This document shows positions 24,121-35,885 of a DNA stretch of 64,000 bases, one piece after another. Below the pieces are notes generated by a model. That model was not told the origin of the DNA. It did no database searches and worked only from the letters and a program-made list of their open reading frames with translations. The DNA comes from Symsagittifera roscoffensis (taxonomy: Eukaryota > Xenacoelomorpha > Acoela > Convolutidae): assembly GCF_963678635.1 (NCBI RefSeq), contig NC_087068.1:9804027-9868026 (forward strand), written 5' to 3'. Within the stretch, counting starts at the first letter, position 1. The number at the start of each line of letters is the position of its first letter. A program made the translations under genes and the position numbers.

Positions 24121-24304
24121 AAGTTAACACCTTTGCTTAGACTAGCCACGAAAAAGTAAAAAATCATTCTTCGGAATCGATATACTTTTCTCTCCAACCC
24201 TGAACAAAAAGACCCAGGTTAAGCTAACCAAAAAAACGTAAGGATTAACAGTCTAAGGAAATAGAAATAACTAACAACATCTTGCATCCCTCATCCTAAA
24301 CCTT

Positions 24305-24523
24305 ATGTCATTCAAAAATTTAGGAAATAAACAAACAATCGTTTTACACAACTGTGAAGAAATAGATAACAAAAAATACGATCTTGTAATCACACCTCAT
24401 ACACAAACAGTTGGATACATTAGAACAAAACGACAAACAATAAAAAGAAAAATTATAAACAAACAAAAAGAAAATCCAAGAATTCCTTGGAATGTTAAAT
24501 TTCTTAAGCAAATACGTTTATAA
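24305..24523 (+). pseudogene. Basic small ORF fused to RT by deletion (copy A)
   Basis: The first 55 or so codons match the copy B basic ORF (46584-46961): NLGNKQTIVLHNC, then HTQTVGYIRTK and a Lys/Arg-rich stretch. At about 24468 the sequence jumps to the RT thumb/connection region of Pol, out of its proper frame, and stops soon after. The junction shares an AAACAAA-AAG-like microhomology with both parents, so the fusion is a deletion scar, not a new gene. Confidence 0.75.
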
Positions 24524-25132
24524 AATGCAATTATACTTAAGACCCTTCTATAATATCCTCAGACAACAAAATAACTTTGAATGGACCACTGAACATCAAA
24601 CACGATTTGAAGAAATTAAAAAACTTTTAACTGAACAAATTTCAAAGATCCAAACCAACCATTCTATGCAATGTGCGATGCTTCACATTTTGGCATCGGC
24701 GCAGCATTATTACAATCACATAGCGGTACAAATAAAATGAACCTTATATCAGCAAATTCCCGATTATTCACTCAAGCAGAGCTACGACTCTCATTACCAG
24801 ATACATTAAGTCGAAATACACCACCTGAATTACTCACACGAAAAACTACAGTCGAAATACCAAAAAATATAAAATTTTATCTCGCAAAAGATGATACATC
24901 ACCCCGACTAGAATGCAAATATGCAGTAAAAACTGACATTGATCAATCACAAATAAATAACCTACAACATTTTTCACTTTACTTAGATTGCCAAAATAAT
25001 CACTACGAAGTTGATCTACTAGGAACATCCACATTCAAACCAATTTCATACTCACAATGGATAAAAAATAACACCCAACAAAAGAGAATAAAACACCACT
25101 CAATTAAAAAAAGACTTTTTTCCATTAATTGA
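24468..25132 (+). pseudogene. RT end and RNase H remnant (copy A)
   Basis: Collinear with copy B 51663-52510. Contains MLNFLSKYVYKMQLYLRPFY (RT connection), MCDASHFGIGAAL (RNase H) and then, after a second deletion of about 220 bp, LPDTLSRNTPPELLTRK. Frameshifts lie near 24640 and 25130. The catalytic RT half is gone, so no polymerase can be made. Confidence 0.85.
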
Positions 25133-25517
25133 AAAAGAAAATTTAACTGATAAAATAAATTTATCAGGACCGCAAACAAATGATTCAAAATACACAATAA
25201 ATCAAGTTTTTGACCTCCATGACCCACTTGACACAATCCCCCTATCAAAACTGGAAATTGAAAATATTTTTCTCCCTCCAACAGATAAAATTACAATTGA
25301 ACTCTTAAAACAATATCAAAACCTCGATCCAGTAATTAGACAATTAAAATCATGGCACAAAACAAAACTAAGCCAGTAAAAGCAGATACCACAATTTTAG
25401 GAAATAAAACACTCCTCCGATATTTCGGAAAAATTTAATAACACGGCAATCATTGACAATACAGATCTTTTAGAATATCAATTAGATGATTCTAAAGTTC
25501 CCTGTCTTCCTTTAAGT

Positions 25518-26648
25518 ATGATATTAATAGCTTTTAACATCTCACATACACAAAATACTAAAGGACACTCCGGATCAGAGAAAACATACTCAAACTTTAC
25601 ACAAAATTTTTATTTCCCAAATGCACCAATTTGGATAAAAGTATTATGCAATGATTGTATAATATGTCAATTGAACAAACCCTATCCAAATCAAAAACAA
25701 ATAGCACAAAAACAAGATTTTAAAGGACAAAGTTTATATTTTAACCATCGCATTTCATTCGATACAAAAGGACCCATTTCACCAATCTCAGAAGGAAACT
25801 CCTACATTATGGTAATTGTTGACGCATTTACACATTATGTAGCACTCAACCCAGTACCACATTGTAATGATTATTATGCTTACACGACACTTTATGAACA
25901 CTGGATAGCTAAATTCGGATTACCCGAAATCGTAGTTACAGACAACGGTACAGAATTCATAAATAATGAAATCATCACACTATGCAACTTATATCACATC
26001 AAACATAAACCACGTACATCTCATGCACCTTGGACAAACGGTTTAGTCGAAGGTATGAACCGTTCACTACAAGAATATCTCAGATGTATCATAAATGGAA
26101 ATGATACAAAATACACAGAATGGTCAGCAGATAAAAAATTATTTCCCTTAGCATATAATTCGCAAATCACGACAACTCTAGGAATGTCACCATACGAAAT
26201 GGTTTTTAATCAAAAGCCACGTAAGCCAATTATGTTTTTAGCAAATTCTCATAAAAATGCACAAGGTTATTGCCAACCAAATAAAGACTCAATTTGTTAT
26301 AACTTACCTTTACACACACATGATGAAGATCATTTTCATCACCCAAAAACTCTTAAATTAGCCTCCGGCACACATACCGAATGGATTTTAAACAGAGATA
26401 AAAAACACAATGAAATTTACCAAAAAGTAACAAAAAAATTGTTACAAAGGCAAAATATTAACGACCAAATTAATTCACGCTTTACACCAGCCACAGACTT
26501 AAAAATTGGAACATTTGTCTTAATACCTAACTTTAATACACGAAAAAAAATTTCTAAAAAATTAAAACCCCTTCGAAAAGGACCATACCAAATAATTGCC
26601 AAACCCACTGACGTAACGTATAAACTCACTGATTCAAATCAAAAATAA
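25518..26648 (+). CDS. Integrase (copy A), 376 codons open
   Basis: Zinc-binding N-terminus with HTQNTKGHSGSEKTY and DCIICQLNK (HHCC finger). Catalytic core with FDTKGPISP (first Asp), VTDNGTEF (second Asp) and GLVEGMNRSLQEYL (Glu), giving the D,D-35-E signature of retroviral/gypsy integrases. Near the end PLRKGPYQIIAKP is the SH3-like DNA-binding end (GPY motif). It inserts element cDNA into the genome. No chromodomain. A one-base change at about 26647 ends the frame early; the natural tail continues at 26674-27057. All catalytic residues are present. Confidence 0.93.
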   Translation: MILIAFNISHTQNTKGHSGSEKTYSNFTQNFYFPNAPIWIKVLCNDCIICQLNKPYPNQKQIAQKQDFKGQSLYFNHRISFDTKGPISPISEGNSYIMVIVDAFTHYVALNPVPHCNDYYAYTTLYEHWIAKFGLPEIVVTDNGTEFINNEIITLCNLYHIKHKPRTSHAPWTNGLVEGMNRSLQEYLRCIINGNDTKYTEWSADKKLFPLAYNSQITTTLGMSPYEMVFNQKPRKPIMFLANSHKNAQGYCQPNKDSICYNLPLHTHDEDHFHHPKTLKLASGTHTEWILNRDKKHNEIYQKVTKKLLQRQNINDQINSRFTPATDLKIGTFVLIPNFNTRKKISKKLKPLRKGPYQIIAKPTDVTYKLTDSNQK

Positions 26649-26673
26649 AAATTGTTCAACATCGAAACAAATA

Positions 26674-27057
26674 TTGCCCTACTACCCAAAAGAGTACGCA
26701 CTACGCGAATTAACTCAATTATATTCTTTCACAGGTTTAAAAGTTATTCAAAATCATCCACATACGGAAAAAGAAATAGATCAACAACACAACATTCATC
26801 ATGAAAAGCAAAATACAAAACCAACTACAATTCAAAATAATACAAAAACACCAGATCAAAAAATACCTCAAAAAGAAAGAAAAAATAGGAAAATGATAGA
26901 CAAATTTCTACCACAAGAACAAATAGAGAAATCAGAACATAGAGAATCATCACGACTTAGAAACCAACCACGTAAAAACTACAAAACATTCATCCCACAA
27001 TCTAAAATATTAAAGAAAAATGAATTTCAAAAACTTAACTTAAATTTTAAAAATTAA
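26674..27057 (+). pseudogene. Pol C-terminal tail after integrase (copy A)
   Basis: Continues integrase after a frameshift: PYYPKEYALRELTQLYSFTG, followed by a Lys/Gln/Asn-rich charged tail ending near 27057 with KTFIPQSKILKK. Copy B keeps a similar end at about 54000-54110 but lacks part of the middle. Similar charged tails follow integrase in env-bearing gypsy elements. Function unknown. Confidence 0.7.
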
Positions 27058-27878
27058 TAATCCTTGCACCTCTGGATCATATTGAACTTTCATTTTTCAA
27101 AATAACATGCTGATAAAACACGCAAAAATTCTAGTTCAGATTCAGCCAATAGGATTCATTCAATCCGTCACCTTCTATAACTATAACACCAACCTATTAG
27201 ACGAAAGATATTAAACTCCAGGCATATCTATAACTATAATTTTACAACCTCCAGGTCAAAAATAAGCAAACCGCTCAAACTTGACAACTAAAATAAATAT
27301 CACCGTAATATCATTACCCTCCTTTATCTAATAACGCAAAGATCAACAATATTTTCCCAACTTAGACCTCAAAAACCCTCCAAGCAAAAATGGTAAATTA
27401 GCCTAAAGTAAAAATACGACCGTATTCATTTGGCCTAAAGTACAAAAATCTCAAAAATACCCCAGATCATCTGACAAATAAAAATAACGCAAAGAAGACC
27501 TCCCAAACACCATAGAATTAGCCCACAACAACTTTTCACAAAACTCAACCCACTTGTCAAAAAATCAATAAATAACTCGACCACACTTGAATCTCGCCTC
27601 AAACAACAAAAAATATTCGACAAAGAAATCATTTCTTAAATGCTCTTCTCTCGATCAGTCAATATCTTTAAAAATACAATTTTCAATTTTTTTATAAACT
27701 TTTTCATAATACTTAAACTTTTATTCAAATTTCTATTTGATACCTTTGAAGCTTTTATAATAATTTTAATCATTTTTTGCAACATTTTTTAAATTTTCTA
27801 CTCCCTATTTGAAATATATCTCCAACTTTCCAAAACATTGACCATATTCACAGGTATGATAACCCAAAGTTTATTTAA
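27058..27878 (+). other. Non-coding spacer between pol and env cassette (copy A)
   Basis: About 820 bp with many stops in all plus frames but well conserved with copy B (54110-54943). It ends with a pyrimidine-containing tract and ATTCACAG at 27846-27853, a candidate splice acceptor (B: 54911-54918), 25 bases before the next ATG. Confidence 0.6.
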
Positions 27879-28066
27879 ATGATACGAACAATTTTTAGTA
27901 GAACAGATATTTTTTTACTATTTGTAATTTTTATAACATTTTTATCATCCCTAATATTGACAATGTGCAAACGTATAAAAAGGCAATAATCACATTTGCT
28001 TTAGCAACAATCCTTTTAATTCTTTTCATTGAAGAACACTACAATAGACATAAATTTTTCCAATAG
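27879..28066 (+). pseudogene. Two-membrane-segment small protein (copy A)
   Basis: Starts MIRTIFSRTDIF, then a hydrophobic stretch LLFVIFITFLSSLILTM, a short basic turn (CKRIKR) and, after a frame change, a second stretch TFALATILLILFI ending in TAG at 28064. Copy B (54944-55133) has the same two segments, also in different frames but with the opposite offset, so independent indels rather than programmed shifting are likely. About 58 residues if joined. A viroporin-like or signal-anchor role is possible but is inference. Confidence 0.5.
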
Positions 28067-29206
28067 AAAAAATCAACAACATACTTTCAAAAATTGCTAA
28101 CCAACAATCACAGAATCAGTCTTCACCGACATCATCCCAAGAAAACCCGACAATACCTACAACTACCCAAAACCCCCAAACATTCACACGAATTTCTTTT
28201 CAAGATAACCCATACACTTTTGAAGAACGACACGCTCGCTTATCTGAACCATTAGAACCAGTTCAGCGACAGGCACCCCTAAGTGAACCAACATATAACT
28301 TATACCCAACTTTACCACAAGAATTAAGTAGAATAAGAAACATTAGTCAAAACCAAAATACAGTTGAAATAAATAGACAATTTATACATCCACGACGCTA
28401 TAGAAATTTTCAAACCCCCCGAGTTCATTTTGACATACCTCAATCACCAACACCAATTATTCGAGAAAACCCAAATAGTACATTACCAGAAACTCCCCAC
28501 TCCTTTCACAACGTAGCACCTCAAGTATACCCTCAGATTACTTAGGTTCAACACCAACATCTGAACAAATACGTGAAAATCCCTTTAACCCCCCAATCTC
28601 ACAGCACGACTACCATATTGGACAACACACTCATTTACACAAGGTGAACCAAACTTAGTAAACGACCCAATAAAAATATCTACGGATACAACAACATCAT
28701 CATCACTACCAGAAACATTATTGCTACCATCAACACCATCATTAAGCCAGATTTCACCGACGCCTTTCCCTTTAAATTTTCCAAATAACCTCGACGCTAG
28801 ATATCGAGAACAATCATCAATAAATACCCCTTTAAGATTAGATTGGGATACATTCACAGCACCCCCACCATTATTTGGACAATATCAAGAAAGTAATCGA
28901 CTCCACAGTTGGGCACTCAATAGACTACATTATAGACAAGATATCCACGAAGACATTCGTGAACATAACATCCAAATACTCCAACAAAATAGTCTCCAAT
29001 TAAAATTCGAAATCACGATTAAACTTATTAATATTGTTCAACATCCTTACCCATTAATTCCACCTAATATATCAGCTTAATCGCTACCATCACCATTTAT
29101 AACAACTGAAGTGATATATAAGTACGACAGATATACCAAAAACACAATTGGTTACATCACATTTTATAACCCATACTCAGGATTATCATACACATGTATA
29201 TTTTAA
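28054..29206 (+). pseudogene. Pro/Ser/Gln-rich ORF upstream of env (copy A), unknown
   Basis: Opens at 28054 in a frame overlapping the end of the two-TM ORF. It encodes a low-complexity N-terminus (QNQSSPTSSQENPTIPTTTQ), a motif FEERHARLSEPLEPVQRQAP and a more structured C-terminus (SWALNRLHYRQDIHEDIR; IYNPYSGLSYTCIF in copy B, one change in A). The TAA at 29204-29206 falls 10 bases after the env ATG (29194). There is a frameshift near 28545 and a stop near 29078. About 360-380 residues when intact. Not recognised. Its position and overlap with env suggest a virion or assembly protein, or an N-terminal Env part. Confidence 0.55.
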
Positions 29207-31812
29207 AAATATTAACATTTCAACACATCTTTTTTCTAATATTTTCCGATCAGAACACAAATCCTTCTCCTCGCACAGGACCCCGGGATTTAGTAACACG
29301 CTACGATTGTGAAGAAAACGAACAAAAAACACTACACAAATATGCTATAAATCAAGTATCACAATGCGAAACAGAACCACAAGCTATAGAAACTACAAAT
29401 GTAATAGCAACACTGTATTCAAAAGCCCGAGCAACAACAGTCGCAGGATATAAATTTACAGCAACATTCTCCGAAAAGAAAGTACATTGTTCACAAGTTT
29501 CAAACGGAAATAAAAACCGACTTGATCACGAATCATTCTACCAAAGTAATATAGAACGACTTCTACATCTAAATCCTGATGATTGTAAAAACGAACTACT
29601 CAGACTAAACATCACAAGAAATAAAAACACGGACAGAAAAATAGTACATTTTCAAGTCTTTGCCGATTCTGTACATCAAGCAGAACTTGAAAGATATCAA
29701 GGACATATAAAACTAGATGAAAAATACCCATACAACGGCGCACACGGAAGATTAACTTATGACATACACGATAAACACTGGATACCACACATTGGAAAAA
29801 ATAATCCCTCAAACAGCAAAGCAGACACAAAAAATAAAGGATATCAAGAAATAATGTTTTTCGATTGGAAAATACAACTCGAAAAAGTACAACTCACACG
29901 AGATTTATCAGACAACACAATGATCTATCAAGGAATTACATTACCTTGCAAAAACGATCAAGGTTATTGTGACCCTACAACACGGACATAAGCAACAATT
30001 GTTTGGTTTCCCGAAGATACATGCACAACATTTCAAGTAGCGAAAATACACGCTCGAATGATAAAATTTCAAGAAAAATATTTTATATGATCAATTCCAT
30101 ACGAACAAGTAAATCCATCCCGAAAACAAAGTACTGATTTTAGAAATATCCATAATATAGAAAATAAATTAACACGTTTCCAAATATACCAAGAAACAGA
30201 AATTGCATGCAAATACAGAAACCCACTTTACAAAACAAAATATTCTGAAATACTAGTTGAATACGAAAAAGGTTTCGACATGACCACTGGAAAAATAAAA
30301 TTTGACCCTTATGCCACAGGTCACCTTCTAAACGAAGGAACATCATACATACCAGTTAACTTTCAAAAAAGCACAGGTCAACCTGGTGGAAAACTAAAGC
30401 CACATGACAGTAGAAGCACACGTTTACAAGAACTATCATTAATGAATAACACCTATTTCGGTAATATCCACTATGATATTTATTTAGATATGAAGTTAGA
30501 CTACACAATTAGCCGAATTTTTCAAGAAATGTCACTCTCCGAAATAGAAACACTTCACCAATTATGCGAATTAGAACGGACACAAATCCTACAATCACTC
30601 GCACTAGCAGTATTAAAAATACCCTACGCAGGATACTTATTGTCAGGAAATAGATCAAATTTTCTTGACTACGAAGGAAATATTTTATGGTTTTATATTT
30701 GTACCAAAAAAGTATCACCACTCTATGTTTTTGAAGATAAACGTTGTTATAAAAGATTCCCTATATTCTATAAAAATAAAGTACATTTTGTTGACACACT
30801 TTCAAGACGAACATATTTTTGGGATACCGCAGTCCCATGTGGATCAGAAAATAGCCAAAATGTAATGTAGTACAATTGAATCCTGATGAAGATAAATATT
30901 ATCTCCTTACTCCATACCCTACGTTAATGCAACCACTCAAAAAATTTTCACCCGAAAGCATCAGAGCTATTGCTCGTAACCCAAATATTGATTTACAATC
31001 AATTGGAATATATTCTAAATCAGATATCCAACACCACATTAGAACCCAACAATTCAGGGAAATATTAACACAAATGGACGCTATACAAAGACAATCAATT
31101 GATCAAAATTTAAGAAAACTTGCCGAAACCGCAGGATTTGCAGATATTTATACACAAGATTATAGCGGATATTTTAAAGACATTACAGACTATATATATC
31201 TAAACGGTGAAAAATACAGACCACAAGATATTTCACCTATAAATATTTTCAGTTTTGTCACCCTTAAAAATGAAATTCTAGATTTTCTAGGATGGCCCTA
31301 TTACATCTTAGAAAAATTAACTATCTTATACGCAATGTTTAACTTCATAGGATTTCTTTTCTCACTCTTAAAAGGAATCTATAACACATGCGCTATACAC
31401 ACACAAGTAAATAGACAAGCAAGTGTAGCACGCATACTGTTTGCAGGATTTTTTGGAGTTTTTTCATCATCAATAAACAAAATACTCCTAGACGCACAAA
31501 TAAAAGAATATAACACAAAAACAGCGACAAGACAGAACACTTACGACGAAGAACATAATAAATAGAAGTACCACCTACCGCACCACAGTTGCCACTCCTA
31601 CCACAAAACCATCCATTATCATTAGTCCCACGTAATTTCCGAAACCTAGCAATAACAAATAACCCAAATTTTAGACCAAACATACCACAAAGTCCCATAC
31701 AGCATTAATGACACATCATTCACAAGATGATAATACATACGAACAAATTATAGAACAACCCCATACCACAACTTTTCAGTCTCAAAATAATCATTTTTTT
31801 AGCCCACGATGA
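29194..31812 (+). pseudogene. env: Envelope glycoprotein, chuvirus-like class (copy A), with stops
   Basis: N-terminal hydrophobic signal (ILTFQHIFFLIFS), then a Cys-rich ectodomain beginning RYDCEENEQ and continuing with spaced Cys (SQCETEP, KVHCSQVS, DDCKNEL). A second part holds CELERTQILQSLALAVLK, a WFYICTKK and a KRCYKRFPIFYKNKVHFVD segment. Near the end a membrane anchor, LTILYAMFNFIGFLFSLL, precedes an Asn/Gln/Pro-rich tail. The C-leu-glu-arg helix, the C...CY..iP pattern and the F-x-D segment resemble glycoproteins of chuvirus-like and related negative-strand RNA viruses, known as captured Env genes in some animal LTR elements. Stops lie at 29989, 30088 and 30868, with a frameshift between 30870 and 30876. 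It ends TGA overlapping the next ATG. Confidence 0.72.
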
Positions 31813-33380
31813 GCCGACAACTTGGATCCCTACACCGCTCAAATTCCCACCCAGCCAACCTCCAAACTCCAATCCCAATAATCCCACTTTTGGCTTTCCC
31901 ACCACCCAATTTTCCAATTACTAATATATCATCAAGCACGAATTTGGATACTAACTCAGATATTTCAGTTTTATACTCAATCTCACAACTTAATAACCCT
32001 AATATAGAAACCCCTGACGAATTTGCAGATTCCGAACCATCTCCATCAAATAATTTTCAGACCAACTCCTCAGTTTTTTCAAAACCCCCTTTTCAACCAA
32101 TCCCGACAAATAATTCACTCCCATCCGTTTCCACTCCTTCCTATGCTTCGCAAGTGACCCCAACTTACTCCCCACTTCATTCCGATCGATCATATAATAA
32201 TACTCCAGATACCCCCCAAATTTCCCAGGAACTCGATAATATTATTACCCTACAACAACAATTAATACACCCTAACACCCTCACAATACATCAACTTTCA
32301 TCCACAATAGAATCCTCAAACCCACCTACTCCTACACCCTCCTCAGCTTACACTGCATCATTAGCACAATCATCCACATCCACCGAAACACCTAGTAGCA
32401 CTAACCGAGCTTATCGCATATTTAAAAGAAAATTCCCGAATCATCCATTCCCGACCAAACCGGGCACAGCCTGCGAATATATAAATTACCCCTAACACAC
32501 CAATACGAAAGATTTTCTAGCAATCACCTTACCCTCATTTCCACAATATACATTAAACACGTCTAATTATACTAATGACACACGAAGTTTCGTAGATGAA
32601 CATGTTTTAATGCCCACACTTCTTTGGACAGCTTATTATCATTTTACTAACCCCCTTTGGCTACCACTATCTAGTACTCATGACGACATAGAAAAGAGCA
32701 AAAATATGTTATATAGACTCACTGCAACACTAACATCTAGACAATTTACTTATGTAGGTTATAAAAAATTACTAAAAACATTCACTGCACACCGAGCTAA
32801 CGAATTTACAATAGAATATTACGACCATAATATCATCCGAACTAATCAAGACCAATTTTTAGATGAAGATCGCTTCGCTGACCCACAACTAAGAGAAAAA
32901 TTCTTCATCAAAACATCATATGTATTCACAGTTAATATTTTTGATAGAAAATATGATCACATCATTTCTGAAGCACTAAATGATATTCAAGCTTACGAAA
33001 GTTTCAAAGACAAATTTCAGTTATTTTCATTAACCTTTCACTTCCTTGCACCACATGAACGCGATTTGCACTGTTCCCACGATATTATGTTACGCACTAA
33101 GCAGACTCACACATATACATACTATCGTTTCTTACAAAATCATTTTGATTTGCATACTTCATCAAGACAACCACACCATCGTTTTCAGTTTCTTAACTCG
33201 AAGTACACTTCACCATTTTTTTCTTAATTTCACCTATTGCATCAAGGATACTAACCTCCACGACATCCTCCGCAATTATGACCCAGTAACACAAATGTAT
33301 ATATTTTGTCCCATCACGAAGACTTTAATGCCGAAGAATCCAGACCCTTCCTTATCCCACATGAATTTATCCAACCTATT
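31809..33380 (+). pseudogene. Post-env ORF, unknown, 3'-truncated (copy A)
   Basis: ATG at 31809 overlaps the env stop as ATGA. The first 225 codons are Ser/Pro/Thr-rich and look disordered (RSNSHPANLQ, TPTPSSAYTASLAQSS). After one in-frame TAA (32493) the same frame enters a folded-looking region: LMPTLLWTAYYHFTNPLW, RQFTYVGYKKLLKTF, FLDEDRFADPQL and ERDLHCSHDIMLRTKQ. A T-run frameshift near 33225 breaks it, then LRNYDPVTQMYIFCPITKT follows, and homology ends near 33380. Copy B extends about 80 residues further. No signal peptide, membrane segment or family match I can name. Confidence 0.6.
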
Positions 33381-34040
33381 TTGTCTTCATCAATTTAGTT
33401 TGAAAAAAAAAGTTGCATGTCAATTCAACTTCTGATTATAATAATGATGCATTATGAAGTTGCCTGATATGCTGGTGACTTAAAAAACACATTTCAAGAA
33501 AAAAAATTCGTTTATCAAAAGATTCGCCCATCTAAGCTTCTATAGACTTAGCTGTCATGCCCAAACCCTTAAGGTCAATATCTTTAATTAGCTTCTTTTC
33601 AATTAGCAACGAAATTTTCTAAGTATTAGGGAGAAATGTGTACAGGACAAAAGTCAAATTCGCATCTTTTTTGGATAGTCTGAAACGTTTTTTAATTTGG
33701 TTTTTTGAAAAAAACGCGAATGCTTCCAAAACCTCAGCTTACAATCTTTTAAATGAAACTGCAACTAAGTCAATGCAAAAAAAACTTATCAGTCCTAGAA
33801 GAACAAATTATTGATTATAGCTTGCCTGACTGGTAGAAGAAAAAGACCATTTCTCAACGAAATTTTATCAGATTTCAGAAAAATGATATGGTTGAGCTCC
33901 TCTTGAGCAGTTGCGTTGATTCCTAAATGCTTTTTAAAAAAAGTTTTTGAACAAAAAATTTGACTATGGAAAAAATGTTTAGCATGCCATTTTCATAGAA
34001 TGGAAATCGCATAATATCATTTTTTGTCCAAAAATTTAAT
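33381..34040. other. Intergenic after truncation of copy A
   Basis: AT-rich, no coding features seen. The join with copy A at about 33380 shows no target duplication or LTR. Confidence 0.5.
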
Positions 34041-34047
34041 CGAGACT

Positions 34048-34380
34048 TTAAATTCCGCATAAATCTTGACTTGTGCTGTCATTGGCTTGGGTAACACTTT
34101 TTCCGCCGATTTCACACAAAGACAGGGTCCCCATACGCATGCCGACATATACGCAGTTAGGCTCTGAATTAAGGGTAGCCGTGTTATAAGTTCCGTTTGG
34201 CACAATATCAAATGCGTTCATCTCGCATATGTTCACCTGGCAGAAGTTGATTGAGAGACAAGTGGAGTTTAACAAACACTTCATCGCGCATTCTGCTCTC
34301 GTGTTTGCACGTATAATTTGGGAGGACAATTGTGGACTTTCCAGTCGTGTTCCCAATCGCACCTCTGACGTCATTAATGA
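34048..34380 (-). CDS. PAN/apple-domain terminal exon of a host gene
   Basis: Minus-strand exon preceded by a convincing acceptor (pyrimidine run then TTTTTTAG at about 34381-34390, reading minus) and ending in TAA near 34048. The translation holds RAECAMKCLLNSTCLSINFC, then CEMNAFD and PNCVYVGM, the Cys spacing of PAN/apple domains (paired Cys on the central helix). Such domains mediate binding in secreted or membrane proteins. About 80 residues form the domain; the C-terminal 25 (CEIGGKSVTQ...) add two Cys. Upstream exons would lie at higher coordinates but were not found. It may be one exon of a multi-PAN protein. Also possible: a pseudogene exon. Confidence 0.6.
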   Translation of the reverse strand, partial: SLMTSEVRLGTRLESPQLSSQIIRANTRAECAMKCLLNSTCLSINFCQVNICEMNAFDIVPNGTYNTATLNSEPNCVYVGMRMGTLSLCEIGGKSVTQANDSTSQDLCGI

Positions 34381-34390
34381 CCTAAAAAAG

Positions 34391-35880
34391 TGTATTCATT
34401 ATTTTTAGTCATCCCTCAAAGTATATAATGGCGGAACTGTTCGAACTTACGCAAAATGAGAGTTTGTTTATAAAAAATATTATTATACATTTTTTGTAGT
34501 TGCAGACTTAACGTTTTTTTTCACCCAGGTTTTGTTATTTTATAACTTTCCCAAGAACTTAAGGAATATCAATGCTCGGTTTTTTTTTTATAAATTCACA
34601 TCAACCATTTGTTAATTTAAGGGTGTTCAAAAACTGCCAGCTTGGATGGTTTTGTATTTCTAAGGGGTGGAAAATTACATTTCTGCTTTGAAATGAGTAT
34701 AAAAAAAAGCGACAAATTGTTCCGCCTCAAAAGCAATAGTCGATTCAACCGTGGATTCAAATGAAAAGTCACTTCATTAAAAAACGTTCTAATTTATTTC
34801 TTCATAAGCATGCAGCAAAAAAAATCAAAGTTAGGATTTAGGTAAAAGGTTTGGTTTTTCAAGCCCGTTTTTATAAAATTGAAACTGTGAAGAATTAGTT
34901 TAAAAAAATTTGAAACAGATCTGACTTATCTAAAAAATCTCAGTAGAACTAAAAAAAAACAATAAAAAACTACTTATTCACAGCCAATTCAAGTCGGGTT
35001 AGCAGTGAAAACTTGCAATCGATTTATCAAGTAGTTTTATACAGATGAAGCAATAGATGAAAACATTGATTGAATCTAACACTAATGGTTCAACACTACA
35101 ATCATACATTTGAAAAATTGACGATGTCGTATAACTAGATCTACCGTTTTTTGTCTTGAAAATAAGTTTCGTTGTTACATAAAAAAGGACTCAAAAAATC
35201 ATGTTAGAAGCCAAAAAAAAATTTTTCCCTGAAAAAAAATTTTTTTTTTCTGTTGATTGTTTTCACCATTTATGAATCGAAACCAAGAAATATTGATAAA
35301 CAGTTACATTGACCTTAGGCGCAAATGACTTCGCTGCAAAATATTGATACCAGCTTTTGTCCAAAACACAAAACTTGCAGCGCTTTTTTTCGGAAACCAA
35401 ACAACTACAACTATAAAAATTCTCTGTACTTTTCTCAATTTTTTAAATTTCACATTTCTGTAAAAATCTTTAATGTCAATAGATACATAAATTTGTAGTT
35501 TTTTGAAAAAGGACCTACTTTTTTGTGAGTAATTTTTTCGATCATCCTAGTATTTGAACTGTTTGTAAAATTAAGCACTTTTTTTTACAAAAAAAGTTGC
35601 TTTTTGGTGTTGAATTGAATGAGTCCAAACTCTCTGAAAATATTTTATTGGATTATTTTCTGTCCTTTATGATTAAAAGTTGCGCATGTAACGTGTGTTT
35701 TACATCTTTATACTCTGCGAATATTTTCTTTAAATTCACCAAAAATTTTCACAAAAGAAGCTAAAAACTGAAGACTTCCTCAATTGTTTTGAAAAATTAT
35801 TTTCATAATGAACAAAAAATTGTAAGTATACGTTCATAGTAATCTTTTATTCAGATCAGTTTTAGTGTTCAAAATTATAT
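34391..35880. other. Intergenic or intron sequence
   Basis: Upstream (on minus) of the PAN exon, so probably intron. Long A and T runs, no coding features or clear repeats seen. Confidence 0.45.
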
Positions 35881-35885
35881 GTTAA

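Larger units (their letters stand above)
22649..33380 (+). mobile_element. Large env-bearing Ty3/gypsy element, copy A (3'-truncated, internally deleted)
   Basis: Starts with a 410-bp LTR and primer binding site. Homology to copy B stops at about 33380, within the post-env ORF (B position about 60049), so the 3' LTR is missing. Two internal deletions relative to B remove Gag to mid-RT (about 4.9 kb, joined near 24468) and about 220 bp of the RNase H region (near 24793). Gene order: leader ORF, basic ORF, RT/RH remnant, integrase, two-TM ORF, Pro/Ser ORF, env, post-env ORF. Integrase is intact for 376 codons. Most others have one or a few stops or frameshifts. Confidence 0.9.
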
